Notes: generated from the letters alone by a model not told the origin. Positions 27,432 through 36,496 are shown, numbered from the stretch's first letter. The stretch: DNA of 64,000 nucleotides from Mycobacterium sp. ENV421 (GCF_002887815.1 NZ_PDHO01000025.1:1-64000), one strand, 5' to 3'. Made by a program: numbers and translations.

Positions 27432-27437
27432 TAGCGT
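27432..27437 (+). promoter_or_regulatory. putative -10 element giving a leaderless transcript
   Basis: TAGCGT fits the mycobacterial TANNNT -10 pattern. Its last T is 8 bases before the ATG at 27445, placing the transcript start at or one base before the start codon. No ribosome-binding site is present. Confidence 0.35.
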
Positions 27438-27444
27438 CATCAGC

Positions 27445-27759
27445 ATGATCAACGCCACCGCCGCCAAGCTCGCCCTCGCCACACTCGCCGCCCCGGTTCT
27501 GGCCGCCCTCGCGGTCGGGCTGGCCGGCCACGCCGCCGCCGAAACCCCCGAAACCGACGGCGGCACCGCCACCGCCAGCGACACCATCGGCCAGCTGCGC
27601 GACCAGGGCATGCACGTCGTCATCAACAAAGACGGCGCCATGCCCCTGGACAAGTGCTCGGTGATCTCGGTGCACCAGGACCGCCACGAGCACCACGGCG
27701 GCCAGCAGCGCGACGCCTTCGAAACCGCCCAGGTCGACGTGTTCTGCCACGCCGGATAG
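27445..27759 (+). CDS. small exported protein
   Basis: 104 residues with a signal peptide (positively charged start, hydrophobic LALATLAAPVLAALAVGLAG, cleavage near AAA-ET at ~36). The mature part has two Cys (DKCSVISV, VFCHAG) and a conserved-looking segment LRDQGMHVVINKD. This resembles the widespread mycobacterial family of short exported proteins with one disulfide; function unknown. The downstream exporter gene starts 3 bases after the stop, so they are probably cotranscribed. Confidence 0.7.
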   Translation: MINATAAKLALATLAAPVLAALAVGLAGHAAAETPETDGGTATASDTIGQLRDQGMHVVINKDGAMPLDKCSVISVHQDRHEHHGGQQRDAFETAQVDVFCHAG

Positions 27760-27762
27760 TCC

Positions 27763-29295
27763 ATGAGACACCGCTGGCTCGCACTGGGTGTACTCAGCCT
27801 GGGCGTGCTGCTGATCGGAGTCGACGGCACCGTCCTGGCGGTGGCAGCACCGGTCTTCGGCAGGGATCTCGGCATGACCGCCACCGAGATCATGTGGATC
27901 GGCGACATCTACTCCTTCGTGCTCGCCGGGCTGCTCGTCACCATGGGTAGCCTCGGCGACCGGATCGGGCACAAGAAGCTATTACTCATCAGCGCAACCG
28001 CTTTCGCACTGGCGTCGGTGGCGGCGGCGTGTGCGCCGACGGCCGGGATGTTGATCGCGGCCCGCGCACTGTTGGGTGTCGCCGGGGCGAGCCTGGCGCC
28101 GTCGACCCTGGCCCTGATCCGGGGTCTGTTTCCGAACGGACGGGAACGTGCTGTCGCCGTGGGTATTTGGGCCTCGGTGTTCTCGGCGGGCACCGCGCTG
28201 GGTCCCGTGATCGGCGGGCTGTTCCTGGAGCACTTCTGGTGGGGCTCGGTGTTCCTGATCAACGTCCCGGTGGTGGTCGTCTTGGTGGTGGGCGGCTGGG
28301 TCTTGCTGCCCGAATTGCGCAACCCGACCCCCGGACCATGGGATCCGCTCGGCGCCGGCCTGTCACTGATCGGCATCCTCGGCGTGGTCTATGCCGCCAA
28401 ACAGGGCGCCGCCCACGGACTGCACGCCGACATCGTCGTCGCGGGACTGCTGGGTGCAGCCGCCCTGACGTTCTTCGTGCGACGGCAGCTGAAGGCAGCG
28501 CATCCGCTGATCGACGTTCGCCTGTTCGCCAACCGCGGGTTCACCGGCGTGATCACCGCCAACATGTTGTCGATCCTCGGCCTGTCCGGCGTGCTCTTCT
28601 TCCTGTCGCAGTTCTTCCAGCTGGTGCACGACTACAGCCCGCTACAAGCTGGGCTCGCCGAACTGCCCGCCGCGCTGGCGGCGACGACCTTCGGTGTGCT
28701 GGCCGGCGTCGCCGTGCGCTCTCGGTCGCCGCGCGCGGTCCTCTCGACCTCGCTGGCGTTGATCGGTGCGGCGCTGGCATCACTGACGCTGATCAGCCCG
28801 GCCACCCCCTATTGGCCGCTCGGGATCGCCTTGTTCGTCATCGGCGCTGGCCTCGGGATGGCCTTCACCGTGGCCAACGACGTCATCATCACCAGCGTCC
28901 CGCCCGAGCGGGCCGGCGCGGCGGCAGGTGTGTCGGAGACGGCCTACGAGTTGGGCATGGCGCTGGGCATCGCGCTGCTGGGCAGTGTCATCGCCGCCGT
29001 CTACCGCGGGCTGGACCGGCCCGCCGGCATCCACGACGACGTCGTGGCGCACGCCGAACAATCGTTGGCTGCCGCCCACCGAGCGGCCGCGACCCTAGGT
29101 GGCGATAAGGCGCACGCCCTGCTGGCCGCCGCCCAAGCCGCGTTCACCGACGGGCTCGCCGGCGCTGCGGGGATCGGTTCGGTGCTGCTGCTCGCGTCGG
29201 CGGTGGCGGTCTGGATGCTGCTCAAGCCGCCGCCCGATAGCCCGCGTGTCCCCTATGGTTGCTCTGACTTCGAGGAAGGCCCGGTGCCGCAATGA
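27763..29295 (+). CDS. DHA2-family MFS drug exporter (EmrB/QacA type)
   Basis: 510 residues and about 14 predicted membrane segments, the DHA2 number. Motif A is GSLGDRIGHKK in the loop after segment 2, and antiporter motif C is GTALGPVIGGLF at ~145. A conserved Asp early in segment 1 (GVDGTVLAVAAP) is typical of this family. Expected to expel hydrophobic or cationic compounds across the inner membrane using the proton gradient. It starts 3 bases after a small exported protein gene and overlaps the following permease gene by 4 bases (ATGA), forming a three-gene unit. Confidence 0.85.
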   Translation: MRHRWLALGVLSLGVLLIGVDGTVLAVAAPVFGRDLGMTATEIMWIGDIYSFVLAGLLVTMGSLGDRIGHKKLLLISATAFALASVAAACAPTAGMLIAARALLGVAGASLAPSTLALIRGLFPNGRERAVAVGIWASVFSAGTALGPVIGGLFLEHFWWGSVFLINVPVVVVLVVGGWVLLPELRNPTPGPWDPLGAGLSLIGILGVVYAAKQGAAHGLHADIVVAGLLGAAALTFFVRRQLKAAHPLIDVRLFANRGFTGVITANMLSILGLSGVLFFLSQFFQLVHDYSPLQAGLAELPAALAATTFGVLAGVAVRSRSPRAVLSTSLALIGAALASLTLISPATPYWPLGIALFVIGAGLGMAFTVANDVIITSVPPERAGAAAGVSETAYELGMALGIALLGSVIAAVYRGLDRPAGIHDDVVAHAEQSLAAAHRAAATLGGDKAHALLAAAQAAFTDGLAGAAGIGSVLLLASAVAVWMLLKPPPDSPRVPYGCSDFEEGPVPQ

Positions 29296-30737
29296 CCGTT
29301 GACTCCACCGACGAGGAACTGCGGCATTCGGGCTATGAACCCGAACTGAAACGCACCCTCGGCTCGTTCCAGGTCTTCGCGATCTCGTTCGCGTTCATCT
29401 CCGTGGTCGTCGGGATCTTCGCGACCTACGGTGCGGTGCTGAATTATTCGGGACCGGTGGGGATCTGGTTGTGGATCATCGCCGCAGTGGGCCAGACGCT
29501 CGTCGCGCTGGTGGTGGCGCAATTCGCCGCCCGCATTGCGTTGAGTGGCTCGTCCTATCAGTGGGCGTCGCGGCTGGCGAACCCGAAAGTGGGGTGGCTG
29601 TTCGGCTGGCTGACGTTCTGGTTCCTGGCGATCGCGGCCGCGGCGATGGACAACGCACTGGCCAGCCAAGCGCTGATGCCGCTGTTCGGGATGGCGCCCG
29701 ACGAGGATGTCGCCCGGCTGATCACGTTGGCGGTGTTGTTGACTCAGACGATTCTCGTCATCGCCTCAACCCGCCTGCTCGGCGTGGTCACCTCCGGCGC
29801 GGTCGGTCTGGAGCTGGTGATTCTGGCGGTCCTGGTGGTCGGCCTCGGTGCCGTCATGGTGTTCTCCGGGACCGGCACCACCGCCAATCTGGCCTCCCGC
29901 GGTGTGGCGGCCGACGCACCCAACTACTTCGCGATCGGCGGTCCGCTGATGGCGGGCATGATCATGGGCTTGGTGACGTTGGTCGGCTTCGACTCCGCGG
30001 CGAATCTCGCTGAGGAGGCCAAGGATCCGTTCCGCAGCGTGCCGCGCGCGATCGTCTCGTCGGTGATCGCCTCGGCGACGTTGGGTCTGGTGTTCGTCAT
30101 CATCCTGACGTTGGCGATCAAGGACATCACCGAAGTGAGCACCAGCGGTTCACCGGTGGCGACGATCATCCACGATCAGCTCGGTCCGGTGATGGAGCGA
30201 GTCCTGTTGACCGGCATTGCCTTTGCCATGTTCGGCGCAGGCATGGTGATGATCGCGGCTTGCTCGCGCCAAGCGTTCGCCATGGCGCGCGACTCACGAT
30301 TCCCCGGCCACACGGTGCTACGCCGGGTGAGCCCGCGCACTCAGACGCCGGTTGCCGCGACGATCCTGATCTTCGTGATCGGCGTGGTGTTGATGTTGAC
30401 GCTGCGCGGTGCGGCCCTGCTGCAGCTGATCGTCGCGTCGACGATCCTGCCGGCGTTGATCTACGGCGGCATCGTGGTGCTATACCTCTGCGTGCGCAAA
30501 CGCCTGGAACGCAAGGAAGGCGGATTCAGCCTCGGCCGGTTCGAGCTGCCGGTGGCCTACACGGCCCTGGTGTGGGTGGCATTCTCGATCTTTGCGCTCG
30601 TATCCCCCAGTGAGGCAAGGATTCCTGGCCTGATCGTGCTGGGCCTGATCGCGGTGGGCGGGCTGTACTTCGTCTCGCTGCTGCTGACCAACCGCTCGGC
30701 GCTGGACACCGAACCTGGTGAGCCGGGCGCGTTCTGA
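29292..30737 (+). CDS. APC-superfamily amino acid permease
   Basis: 481 residues and about 12 membrane segments. The N-terminus (LGSFQVFAISFAFISVVVGIFATYG) carries the segment-1 discontinuity seen in amino acid/choline transporters, and GFDSAANLAEEAKDPFRSVPRA is the classical APC loop motif. Probably imports an amino acid or amine; substrate cannot be named from sequence. The start codon overlaps the exporter stop, suggesting coupled expression of an importer and an exporter. Confidence 0.85.
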   Translation: MTVDSTDEELRHSGYEPELKRTLGSFQVFAISFAFISVVVGIFATYGAVLNYSGPVGIWLWIIAAVGQTLVALVVAQFAARIALSGSSYQWASRLANPKVGWLFGWLTFWFLAIAAAAMDNALASQALMPLFGMAPDEDVARLITLAVLLTQTILVIASTRLLGVVTSGAVGLELVILAVLVVGLGAVMVFSGTGTTANLASRGVAADAPNYFAIGGPLMAGMIMGLVTLVGFDSAANLAEEAKDPFRSVPRAIVSSVIASATLGLVFVIILTLAIKDITEVSTSGSPVATIIHDQLGPVMERVLLTGIAFAMFGAGMVMIAACSRQAFAMARDSRFPGHTVLRRVSPRTQTPVAATILIFVIGVVLMLTLRGAALLQLIVASTILPALIYGGIVVLYLCVRKRLERKEGGFSLGRFELPVAYTALVWVAFSIFALVSPSEARIPGLIVLGLIAVGGLYFVSLLLTNRSALDTEPGEPGAF

Positions 30738-30823
30738 TTCTTTGCTCTTGCGCAATTGCACGACGCGGCGTAGTACTAACCGCAGGACGAGAAATGCCCA
30801 TTTGGGGGACAGGGGTGGCGGTC

Positions 30824-31129
30824 ATGCGAAAATCTGTTTGCTACATGGCATTCGGGTTGATCATCGGGACCGGACCCGCGAGCCTCATATTGGCGACACC
30901 CGCCTCCGCGGACTGCACCAATGCCGGCGCGGCCACCGTCTGTGCGCAAGGTGAGGTGCGCGGCGGCGGCCCCACCGCACCGATTGCCGGGCCCGCGTAT
31001 CCGGGCTACTGCGCCGATCCGTGGTACTGCGACGACGCCTGGGGCATCGACCTCGATCTCAGCCCGCGACCGAACCCACCGGCCCCGCCTCCTCGCCCCC
31101 GGCCTCCGCGGCCCGGGCCGCGTAACTGA
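30824..31129 (+). CDS. small exported Pro-rich protein
   Basis: 101 residues from ATG 30824, the start that gives a normal signal peptide (MRKSVCYMAFGLIIG to ATPASA). An ATG at 30794 adds ten residues and has its own weak AGGACGAG upstream. The mature part has four Cys (DCTNAG, TVCAQG, GYCADP, YCDDA) and ends in a proline-rich tail (PPAPPPRPRPPRPGP). Function unknown; similar Cys-plus-Pro exported peptides are frequent in mycobacteria. Confidence 0.65.
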   Translation: MRKSVCYMAFGLIIGTGPASLILATPASADCTNAGAATVCAQGEVRGGGPTAPIAGPAYPGYCADPWYCDDAWGIDLDLSPRPNPPAPPPRPRPPRPGPRN

Positions 31130-31167
31130 CCATGCCCCGTCCAACCCTCATCGTTAGGAGCAGTCGA

Positions 31168-31518
31168 ATGTTGGTCCGCAACATGATCAGCGCCGGAATC
31201 ATTGCAGGCGCAATGCTGATCGGGAGCGCGGCAACCGCCGCCGCCGACGAGCCGAACTGTACGGCGGGCGACCTCACCCAGGTCCTGTCCGGAGTCAACG
31301 CCGGCATGTCGGTGTACCTGTTCACCCACCCCGACGTGAACGCGTTCTTCACCGGACTGAAGGGCAAGTCTCGGGATGAGATGCGTACCGCTGTGTCCGA
31401 CTATCTGCAGGCGAATCCCGAGGTTCGTGACCAGATCAAGGCTGTTCGCCAACCGGCGGCCGACTTCCGAGCCCGCTGCGACGCTCCGATGCCCGACGAG
31501 ATGGGGCCGATGGGCTAG
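31168..31518 (+). CDS. hemophore-family (Rv0203-like) exported heme-binding protein
   Basis: 116 residues from ATG 31168, with TAGGAG seven bases upstream; an in-frame ATG at 31132 is less likely. After a signal peptide ending AAADE, the mature protein has the mycobacterial hemophore-related pattern: NCTAGDLTQV, then YLFTHPDVNAFFTGLKG, and a closing DFRARC. The two Cys likely form a disulfide. The family includes Rv0203, which carries heme to MmpL3/MmpL11 in M. tuberculosis. Whether this member binds heme is not shown by sequence alone. A 16-bp perfect hairpin follows the stop. Confidence 0.75.
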   Translation: MLVRNMISAGIIAGAMLIGSAATAAADEPNCTAGDLTQVLSGVNAGMSVYLFTHPDVNAFFTGLKGKSRDEMRTAVSDYLQANPEVRDQIKAVRQPAADFRARCDAPMPDEMGPMG

Positions 31519-31542
31519 TAGCCCTACTCAGGTTGGTGCCCA

Positions 31543-31589
31543 CCTCTGAGCGACAACAACGACATACCAAAGCTGTTGTCGCTCAGAGG
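31543..31589. terminator. perfect 16-bp hairpin, likely bidirectional terminator
   Basis: Left arm 31543-31558 (CCTCTGAGCGACAACA) and right arm 31574-31589 are exact reverse complements with a 15-base loop. It lies between two convergent genes, the hemophore-like gene ending at 31518 and the repeat-protein gene ending at 31604. No T-tract follows, as is common for mycobacterial terminators. Confidence 0.6.
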
Positions 31590-31603
31590 CGGACAGTGCG
31601 CCC

Positions 31604-33040
31604 CTAGTGGCTAGCCCGCCGACTCCCGGCGGTGCCCTTCTTCTTTCCCGCGTTTCCGGCCTTCGCGGCCGGCGCCTTGCTGCTCGTACCGCCGGTCGCC
31701 TGCGCCCCGCCGATGCGGAAGTTGTTGATCGCGATACCCGGGTTCGTCTTGGTGACGGTCTGGCCGTTGGCGAAGATGGTGCCGGCCAACGCCAGCGGTC
31801 CGGGTCCGGCGTTGACGGTGTTGGTGCCGCCGAGGAAGTTGAATCCGGCGGTGAGGTTGCCGCCGGCGCCTCCGACGGTCACCACGTTGTTACTGCTCAA
31901 CGTATTGATCGCCAGGTTGTAGTTACTCCCCGCGCCACCGACGGTCAACGTGTTGTGGTTGCCGACGATGTTGTACACCGCGTTCTGATACCCGCCCTGC
32001 GACTCGACCTGGTTGCCGTTGCCGCCCAGGAGATTGAATGCCGTGTTGTAGATGCCGCCGGCGATCGTCACCGCATTGCCGGTGCCGAACCAGTTCTGCG
32101 CCAGGTTGCCGTTGCCGCCCGTCGTCGTCACGGTGTTGTTGCTGCCGAACAGGTTTCGAACGGTGTTCGCGTAGCCGCCGGTGACCATGATGGTGTTGCC
32201 GTTGCCGAAGATGTTGCGGCCCCAGTTGGCGTAGCCACCGGTTGTCATGACGGTGTTGTTGCTGCCGAACAGGCTGGTCGCGGTGTTCACCAGGCTGCCG
32301 AACGTCACGACGGTGTTGTTGTCACCGAGCAGGTTGGTCGCCCAGTTCCAGATGCCGCCCTGCGCCGACACGGTGGTGTTACTGCCGAACAGGTTGGTGG
32401 CCAGGTTGATGATCGAGCTGTTCGACGAGTCACCGGATTGGACGAAGTTGTCGCGGCCACCGAGGTTCGTTGCGATGTTGAAGAAGCCGAGCGAGCTGAC
32501 CTTCAGGCTGTCGGCCGCGGTTGCCCTGCCGAACAGATTCAGCGCGATGTTCCCGGCGCCGCCGGTGCCGCCCGCGGTGACGGTGCTGCCGTTAGCCGCC
32601 GTGTTCAGCGGCGTCACGTTCAGTGCGATGTTGAGACCGAAATTGGCGAACTGGCCCGAGCCTTGAGTGACGGCGGCGCCGTTCGGTCCCAGCTGGGTGG
32701 CGATGCCGAACAGTCCGTTGGCGGTGGCGACCGATCCGTCGCCGGCTGCCGTGGCGAAGGTGAACGCGTCGCCGGTGGTCGCGGCGGAATTGGTCCCGAG
32801 AGCGAACGCGCCGCCGAACAACCCGCTGGCATGCGCGGTGGCGCCGCTACCCACCGCGATCGCGATGCTCAGCGGCGTGCTGGAGCAGTCGGCACTGTTT
32901 CCCAGACCGAAGAACGACGCACAGCTGGCGTTGGCCTTGGGAGCCGACCCCAGCACGGCGCCGGCAAGTAGTGCGCTCGCGGCGGCACCGGCGGCGAGGA
33001 CGCCGGTGACCGTGTAACGAGTCTTTGCGGTGGTAATCAT
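31604..33040 (-). CDS. exported protein with 20-residue Asn/Gly-rich repeats
   Basis: 478 residues. A signal peptide (to about residue 38, KANA-SC) is followed by a Gly/Ala/Thr-rich region. Residues ~183-412 contain about eleven imperfect 20-residue repeats of the form GGxxNxxxNxFGxxNTVxxx (for example GGYANTVRNLFGSNNTVTTT). The C-terminus is a Lys/Arg-rich tail (KAGKKKG-like). Regular Asn and hydrophobic spacing suggests a beta-helix or amyloid-like solenoid. The repeats recall the Asn-Gly repeats of PPE-MPTR proteins, but there is no PE or PPE domain and export looks Sec-dependent. Likely a cell-surface or matrix protein; function unknown. Confidence 0.75.
   Translation of the reverse strand: MITTAKTRYTVTGVLAAGAAASALLAGAVLGSAPKANASCASFFGLGNSADCSSTPLSIAIAVGSGATAHASGLFGGAFALGTNSAATTGDAFTFATAAGDGSVATANGLFGIATQLGPNGAAVTQGSGQFANFGLNIALNVTPLNTAANGSTVTAGGTGGAGNIALNLFGRATAADSLKVSSLGFFNIATNLGGRDNFVQSGDSSNSSIINLATNLFGSNTTVSAQGGIWNWATNLLGDNNTVVTFGSLVNTATSLFGSNNTVMTTGGYANWGRNIFGNGNTIMVTGGYANTVRNLFGSNNTVTTTGGNGNLAQNWFGTGNAVTIAGGIYNTAFNLLGGNGNQVESQGGYQNAVYNIVGNHNTLTVGGAGSNYNLAINTLSSNNVVTVGGAGGNLTAGFNFLGGTNTVNAGPGPLALAGTIFANGQTVTKTNPGIAINNFRIGGAQATGGTSSKAPAAKAGNAGKKKGTAGSRRASH
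31805..32494 (-). repeat. about eleven 60-bp coding repeats (20-residue units)
   Basis: Imperfect tandem units encode GGxxNxxxNxFGxxNTV. The phrase for the FGSNNTV part recurs nearly unchanged at the DNA level in several units, so unequal recombination could change copy number. Confidence 0.7.
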
Positions 33041-33137
33041 GATAAATCCCCGATCAAGCCAAGAGTGCCGTTGGCGGATTTGCTATGCGGCAGCAATGAG
33101 TATGGCTCAACCGTCCGCGTTTGCGCCCGCTTCTCGC

Positions 33138-35342
33138 TCAGGCAATCTGCAATGTCACGAAATACGAGCTGCCACTCGGGACCGAGGACGCCGACAAGCC
33201 GCCGGTCAGGCCGAGAAGATTCGCCACCCCGAAACTGAACACCAATGCGAGCGCCGTCCCGATTCCGGCCAGCTGCCCCACCGCGTAGGCGACCGGATTG
33301 TCACCGAGGAGCGCACCGAATCCCTGCCCCAGCGACTGGCCGAGCGCAATCTGCAGCGCGGGGCTGTTGACGACCCTCGAAATCACGGTCTGCACCACAT
33401 CGGCCGGCGGCGTTCCGTCGAGAAGATCACCCGCCAAGTCGCCGATCAGGCCCTGCGCGGCCGGGTTGGACACGAAGGCCTGGACGGTCGCTTTGGCCAC
33501 CTGGCTCACCACCGGATCCAGGACCGTGTTGTTCAGCGGCGTCGAATCGATCAGCTGATTGACGACACCTTGCGCGACCGTGCTGATCACGTCCCGAACA
33601 GCGGGGGCCTTTAGCACCGACTGCAGCGCGTCCGGCACGGTGGCGTTGAACGCCGCAACCAACGCCGGGTCCGATGCCAGCTGCTGGACGGCACCCTCGA
33701 GCACGTCGCTGGGCGAAACCCCGCTCAGCAGGGCCGCGACGATCTGCTCGGTGGCCGCCGACAGCGTCGCCGCCACCCCGTCCTGGGCAAGGAAGCTGGT
33801 GATCACCGAACCGGCCGTCGCGCCGAGCTGCGCCGCGGACTTCGGATCGGCCAGCGCCTCGGCGAGCGTCGGGCCGTAGGTCGGACCGAACAACTCAGAG
33901 ACGACAGTGCGGAAGCCTTCGTCGGCGGCCAAGCTAACCACCAAAGACTTCGCCGTCGACGCCAGCGCCGCGACCACATCGGCGTTGGTGGCCAGCGCGG
34001 ACACTACGTCACCCGCAGCGGGAGCCAGCGCCGACAGGAACGCTGAATTGCCTTGCAGCCCTTGCCAAGCGATGTCCAGTGCATCCATCCAGTTGTCGCC
34101 CGCCAGCAGCGCGGTGCCGAACTGGGTGAGGTAATCAGCCAGCGCGGCGGGGACGCCCGGCGCGGACAAGAGGTCGGTGACAGCCGCACCGGCGATTGCC
34201 GCCACACCCTGCACCGCCTTGGTGTTGCTCAGCAGGCCCTGCATGGCCGCGCCCAGCGCGTTACCGACAGCGGTCGCGGTGGCGTCGCCGCCCAGAGCCG
34301 ACGTCACCCAGCCGTCGACAACGTTGCCCAGCCACGCCGGGATGACCCCGCCGTTGGTCAGATCGATGACCGCACTCGACACCCCTGATGCGAGCGCAGC
34401 CTGCACCGAGGAGTTACTCAGGAAGGTGGCGATCTCGTCGGAGGAGTTGGCGGCCACCTCCTTGAGGTAATTCGCAAGCGGCGCAATGTCATTGGTAGCC
34501 AAACCGGCAGCGATCGCAGCGGCTTGCACGGTGTCCGGTTGCACGGCGGTGGCGAGCACGTCCAGCGCGGTCAGGACGCCCGTGTTGCCGAGCACGGTGC
34601 GGGCGAAGCTGACCGCCGCGTTGCCGACGACGGTGCCGACCGGTGACGGCACGCCGAGGTAGGTGTTCAGCGCCGCCGAGATCTTCGTCGAAACGAACTG
34701 CAGGATGGTGTTATTCGCGACCAGCTGCTGCACTTCGGCACTGATCTTGCCGTTGGCGACCAGGTCCTGGATGCCGTTGGCGACAATCGGCGCCAACTCG
34801 TCGGCGATCGGGCTCCAGCCGGGGAAATGCGAGTCGATGAAGCTCCGCACCGCGGTGCCGAGCGCGCTGCCCGCGGTAGCGCCCGCGGCCGGCGCAGTAC
34901 CCCCGGTGACGCCGGCGCTGGGCACCGAAGCGGCTGCGGCAGCGGCGGTTCCGCCGGTGGTGACCGAGCGCGCCGATCGGGCGGTCCCGTCCCGGCGGGT
35001 CGCCGCCAGCACCGCGAACGACAGCGGCTCGGTGACCGGAGCCGACGGGTCGCCGCTTCCGCTGAGTCGATCAAGCGGTCGCCGGCTCGCGACAGAGATC
35101 GATGCGGCCGGTTTCACCGATGCGGCCGGCGTCGACGTCGGCGCCTTCGGGGCACGCGGACCCGCCTTGGCCGAGTGCCGCGGCGCAGGCTTGCCCGCCG
35201 AGGACGTCGTCTTGCCCGAGCCCCCCGCCCCGCTGTCCGCGCCGGCCACCGCGGGCAGCGCGACGATCAACCCGCCGACACCGAGAGCCACCGCCAACGC
35301 TCCGACCCGACCGATGTGACGACCATGCTGACCCAGGCCCAT
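33138..35342 (-). CDS. large exported low-complexity/helical protein
   Basis: 734 residues from ATG 35342, with GGGGG about 8 bases upstream; a TTG two codons earlier is possible. A signal peptide (GRVGALAVALGVGGLIVALPAVAGA) ends near DSGAGG. A basic, Ser/Thr/Pro/Ala-rich linker follows to ~residue 170. From there to the end run helical, Ala/Val/Leu-rich stretches with recurring phrases such as QAALASGVSSAVIDL and VAAALLSGVSPSDVLEGAVQQL. The last residues, SSYFVTLQIA, form a short beta-like end. It resembles large exported proteins found in environmental mycobacteria; I do not know a function. Its promoter region is divergent from the GGDEF gene. Confidence 0.7.
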   Translation of the reverse strand: MGLGQHGRHIGRVGALAVALGVGGLIVALPAVAGADSGAGGSGKTTSSAGKPAPRHSAKAGPRAPKAPTSTPAASVKPAASISVASRRPLDRLSGSGDPSAPVTEPLSFAVLAATRRDGTARSARSVTTGGTAAAAAASVPSAGVTGGTAPAAGATAGSALGTAVRSFIDSHFPGWSPIADELAPIVANGIQDLVANGKISAEVQQLVANNTILQFVSTKISAALNTYLGVPSPVGTVVGNAAVSFARTVLGNTGVLTALDVLATAVQPDTVQAAAIAAGLATNDIAPLANYLKEVAANSSDEIATFLSNSSVQAALASGVSSAVIDLTNGGVIPAWLGNVVDGWVTSALGGDATATAVGNALGAAMQGLLSNTKAVQGVAAIAGAAVTDLLSAPGVPAALADYLTQFGTALLAGDNWMDALDIAWQGLQGNSAFLSALAPAAGDVVSALATNADVVAALASTAKSLVVSLAADEGFRTVVSELFGPTYGPTLAEALADPKSAAQLGATAGSVITSFLAQDGVAATLSAATEQIVAALLSGVSPSDVLEGAVQQLASDPALVAAFNATVPDALQSVLKAPAVRDVISTVAQGVVNQLIDSTPLNNTVLDPVVSQVAKATVQAFVSNPAAQGLIGDLAGDLLDGTPPADVVQTVISRVVNSPALQIALGQSLGQGFGALLGDNPVAYAVGQLAGIGTALALVFSFGVANLLGLTGGLSASSVPSGSSYFVTLQIA

Positions 35343-35499
35343 GCCCAACCCCCGATGCTGACGTGAAAGCTAATTTGCTAGGGGTATAACACACGCCGTG
35401 GGTGACGTGCGCGTGTACGCGTAAACCCACTTATGCGAATTGTTCATTGCCTACGCTGACCCTGCGTTTTCCCCTAATATCCAGCTCGTGGGGGGCGAA

Positions 35500-36480
35500 A
35501 TGTCGGTGGCGACCTTGCAGACCATTATCAAAGTCCAGCAAGCGATAAATGACGCCGATGCGACGGCCGATGCGGTGATGAACATCGTCGCCGAACAGGC
35601 ACGCGAAGCGACTCGGGCGCACGGCGCGGTCATCGAGCTCGCCGAGTTCGGCGAGATGGTGTACACGACCACCGCCGGTTCACTCGCCGGCACCGAAGGG
35701 CTGCGGTTGGCGATGTCGGGCAGCATGTCCGGCGAGTGCGTCCGAACCGGCACGATCCTGATCTCCACCGACACCGAGACCGATCCCCGGGTGGACCTGG
35801 AGGCCTGCCGCCGGGTGCACGCCCGCTCGATGATCGTCGTTCCGCTGGTCGACGGGAACCGAACCCAGGGCGTCTTGAAAGTCATCTGCAGCGAGCCGAA
35901 CGCGTTCACCGACGAGGACGTGACGCTGCTCGAACAGCTGGCGCAATTCATCGCGAAGGCCTTGGCCCGCGCCCACGTCATGGACGAGAAAGCCCATGCC
36001 GCCTCCGTCGACGCCCTGACCGGGTTGGCCAACCGGGCGGCGTTCCTCGCAGGGCTGGAAGGCATGATTTCCGGCGCCGCAGGAACCGGCAATCCGGTCG
36101 CCGTCGTGCTTTACCTCGACCTCGACGGGTTCAAGCCGATCAACGACGTGTACGGGCACTCCGTGGGTGACGAGGTGCTGCAGATCATCGGCAACCGCAT
36201 CGCCACCACCTGCCGGGGGGAGGATCTCGGAGCACGGATCGGCGGCGACGAGTTCGCCGTCCTGCTGGCATCCTCGTTCGCTCCCGACCCGGCCAGCCTG
36301 CGTGAGCGCCTGATCCGCGTGCTGCAGCAAGAGATGGCCACCAGCGTCGGGGCACTAACCGTCGGCGCCAGCTGCGGAACAGCGGTCGTCGGCGGCGGCG
36401 ACCTCGCCGAAGCCGTCCTGGCCCGCGCCGACGCCGCGATGTACGCGGAAAAACGGACCAGATCCGGTTCGCGCCGCTGA
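35500..36480 (+). CDS. GAF-GGDEF diguanylate cyclase
   Basis: 326 residues from ATG 35500, with GGGGGGCGA just upstream. A GTG at 35488 lies 8 bases after a TAATAT -10-like hexamer (35475-35480) and could be a leaderless alternative start. Residues ~15-160 are a GAF sensor domain; ~170-320 a GGDEF domain. The catalytic GGDEF at 248-252 is intact and the product-inhibition I-site RGED at 239-242 is five residues before it, so the enzyme should make cyclic di-GMP and be feedback-inhibited. No EAL domain or membrane segment is present. The rsbQ-like gene starts 16 bases after the stop, pointing to one operon. Confidence 0.85.
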   Translation: MSVATLQTIIKVQQAINDADATADAVMNIVAEQAREATRAHGAVIELAEFGEMVYTTTAGSLAGTEGLRLAMSGSMSGECVRTGTILISTDTETDPRVDLEACRRVHARSMIVVPLVDGNRTQGVLKVICSEPNAFTDEDVTLLEQLAQFIAKALARAHVMDEKAHAASVDALTGLANRAAFLAGLEGMISGAAGTGNPVAVVLYLDLDGFKPINDVYGHSVGDEVLQIIGNRIATTCRGEDLGARIGGDEFAVLLASSFAPDPASLRERLIRVLQQEMATSVGALTVGASCGTAVVGGGDLAEAVLARADAAMYAEKRTRSGSRR

Positions 36481-36496
36481 CTGCAAGAATGCCTTG

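Noticed and set aside
31805..32494. CRISPR-like array
   Set aside because: The 60-bp units are imperfect, contiguous and in frame with the encoded protein, with no spacers and no cas genes.
31607..32971. 454-residue plus-strand frame opposite the repeat protein
   Set aside because: Mirror of the repeats on the opposite strand; no signal peptide or ribosome-binding site.
35382..35387. GGGTAT resembling a SigF -10 element upstream of the GGDEF-rsbQ-rsbP operon
   Set aside because: No GTTT-type -35 at the right spacing (GTGA is found instead), and it would leave a leader of about 100 bases while a TAATAT element lies closer.
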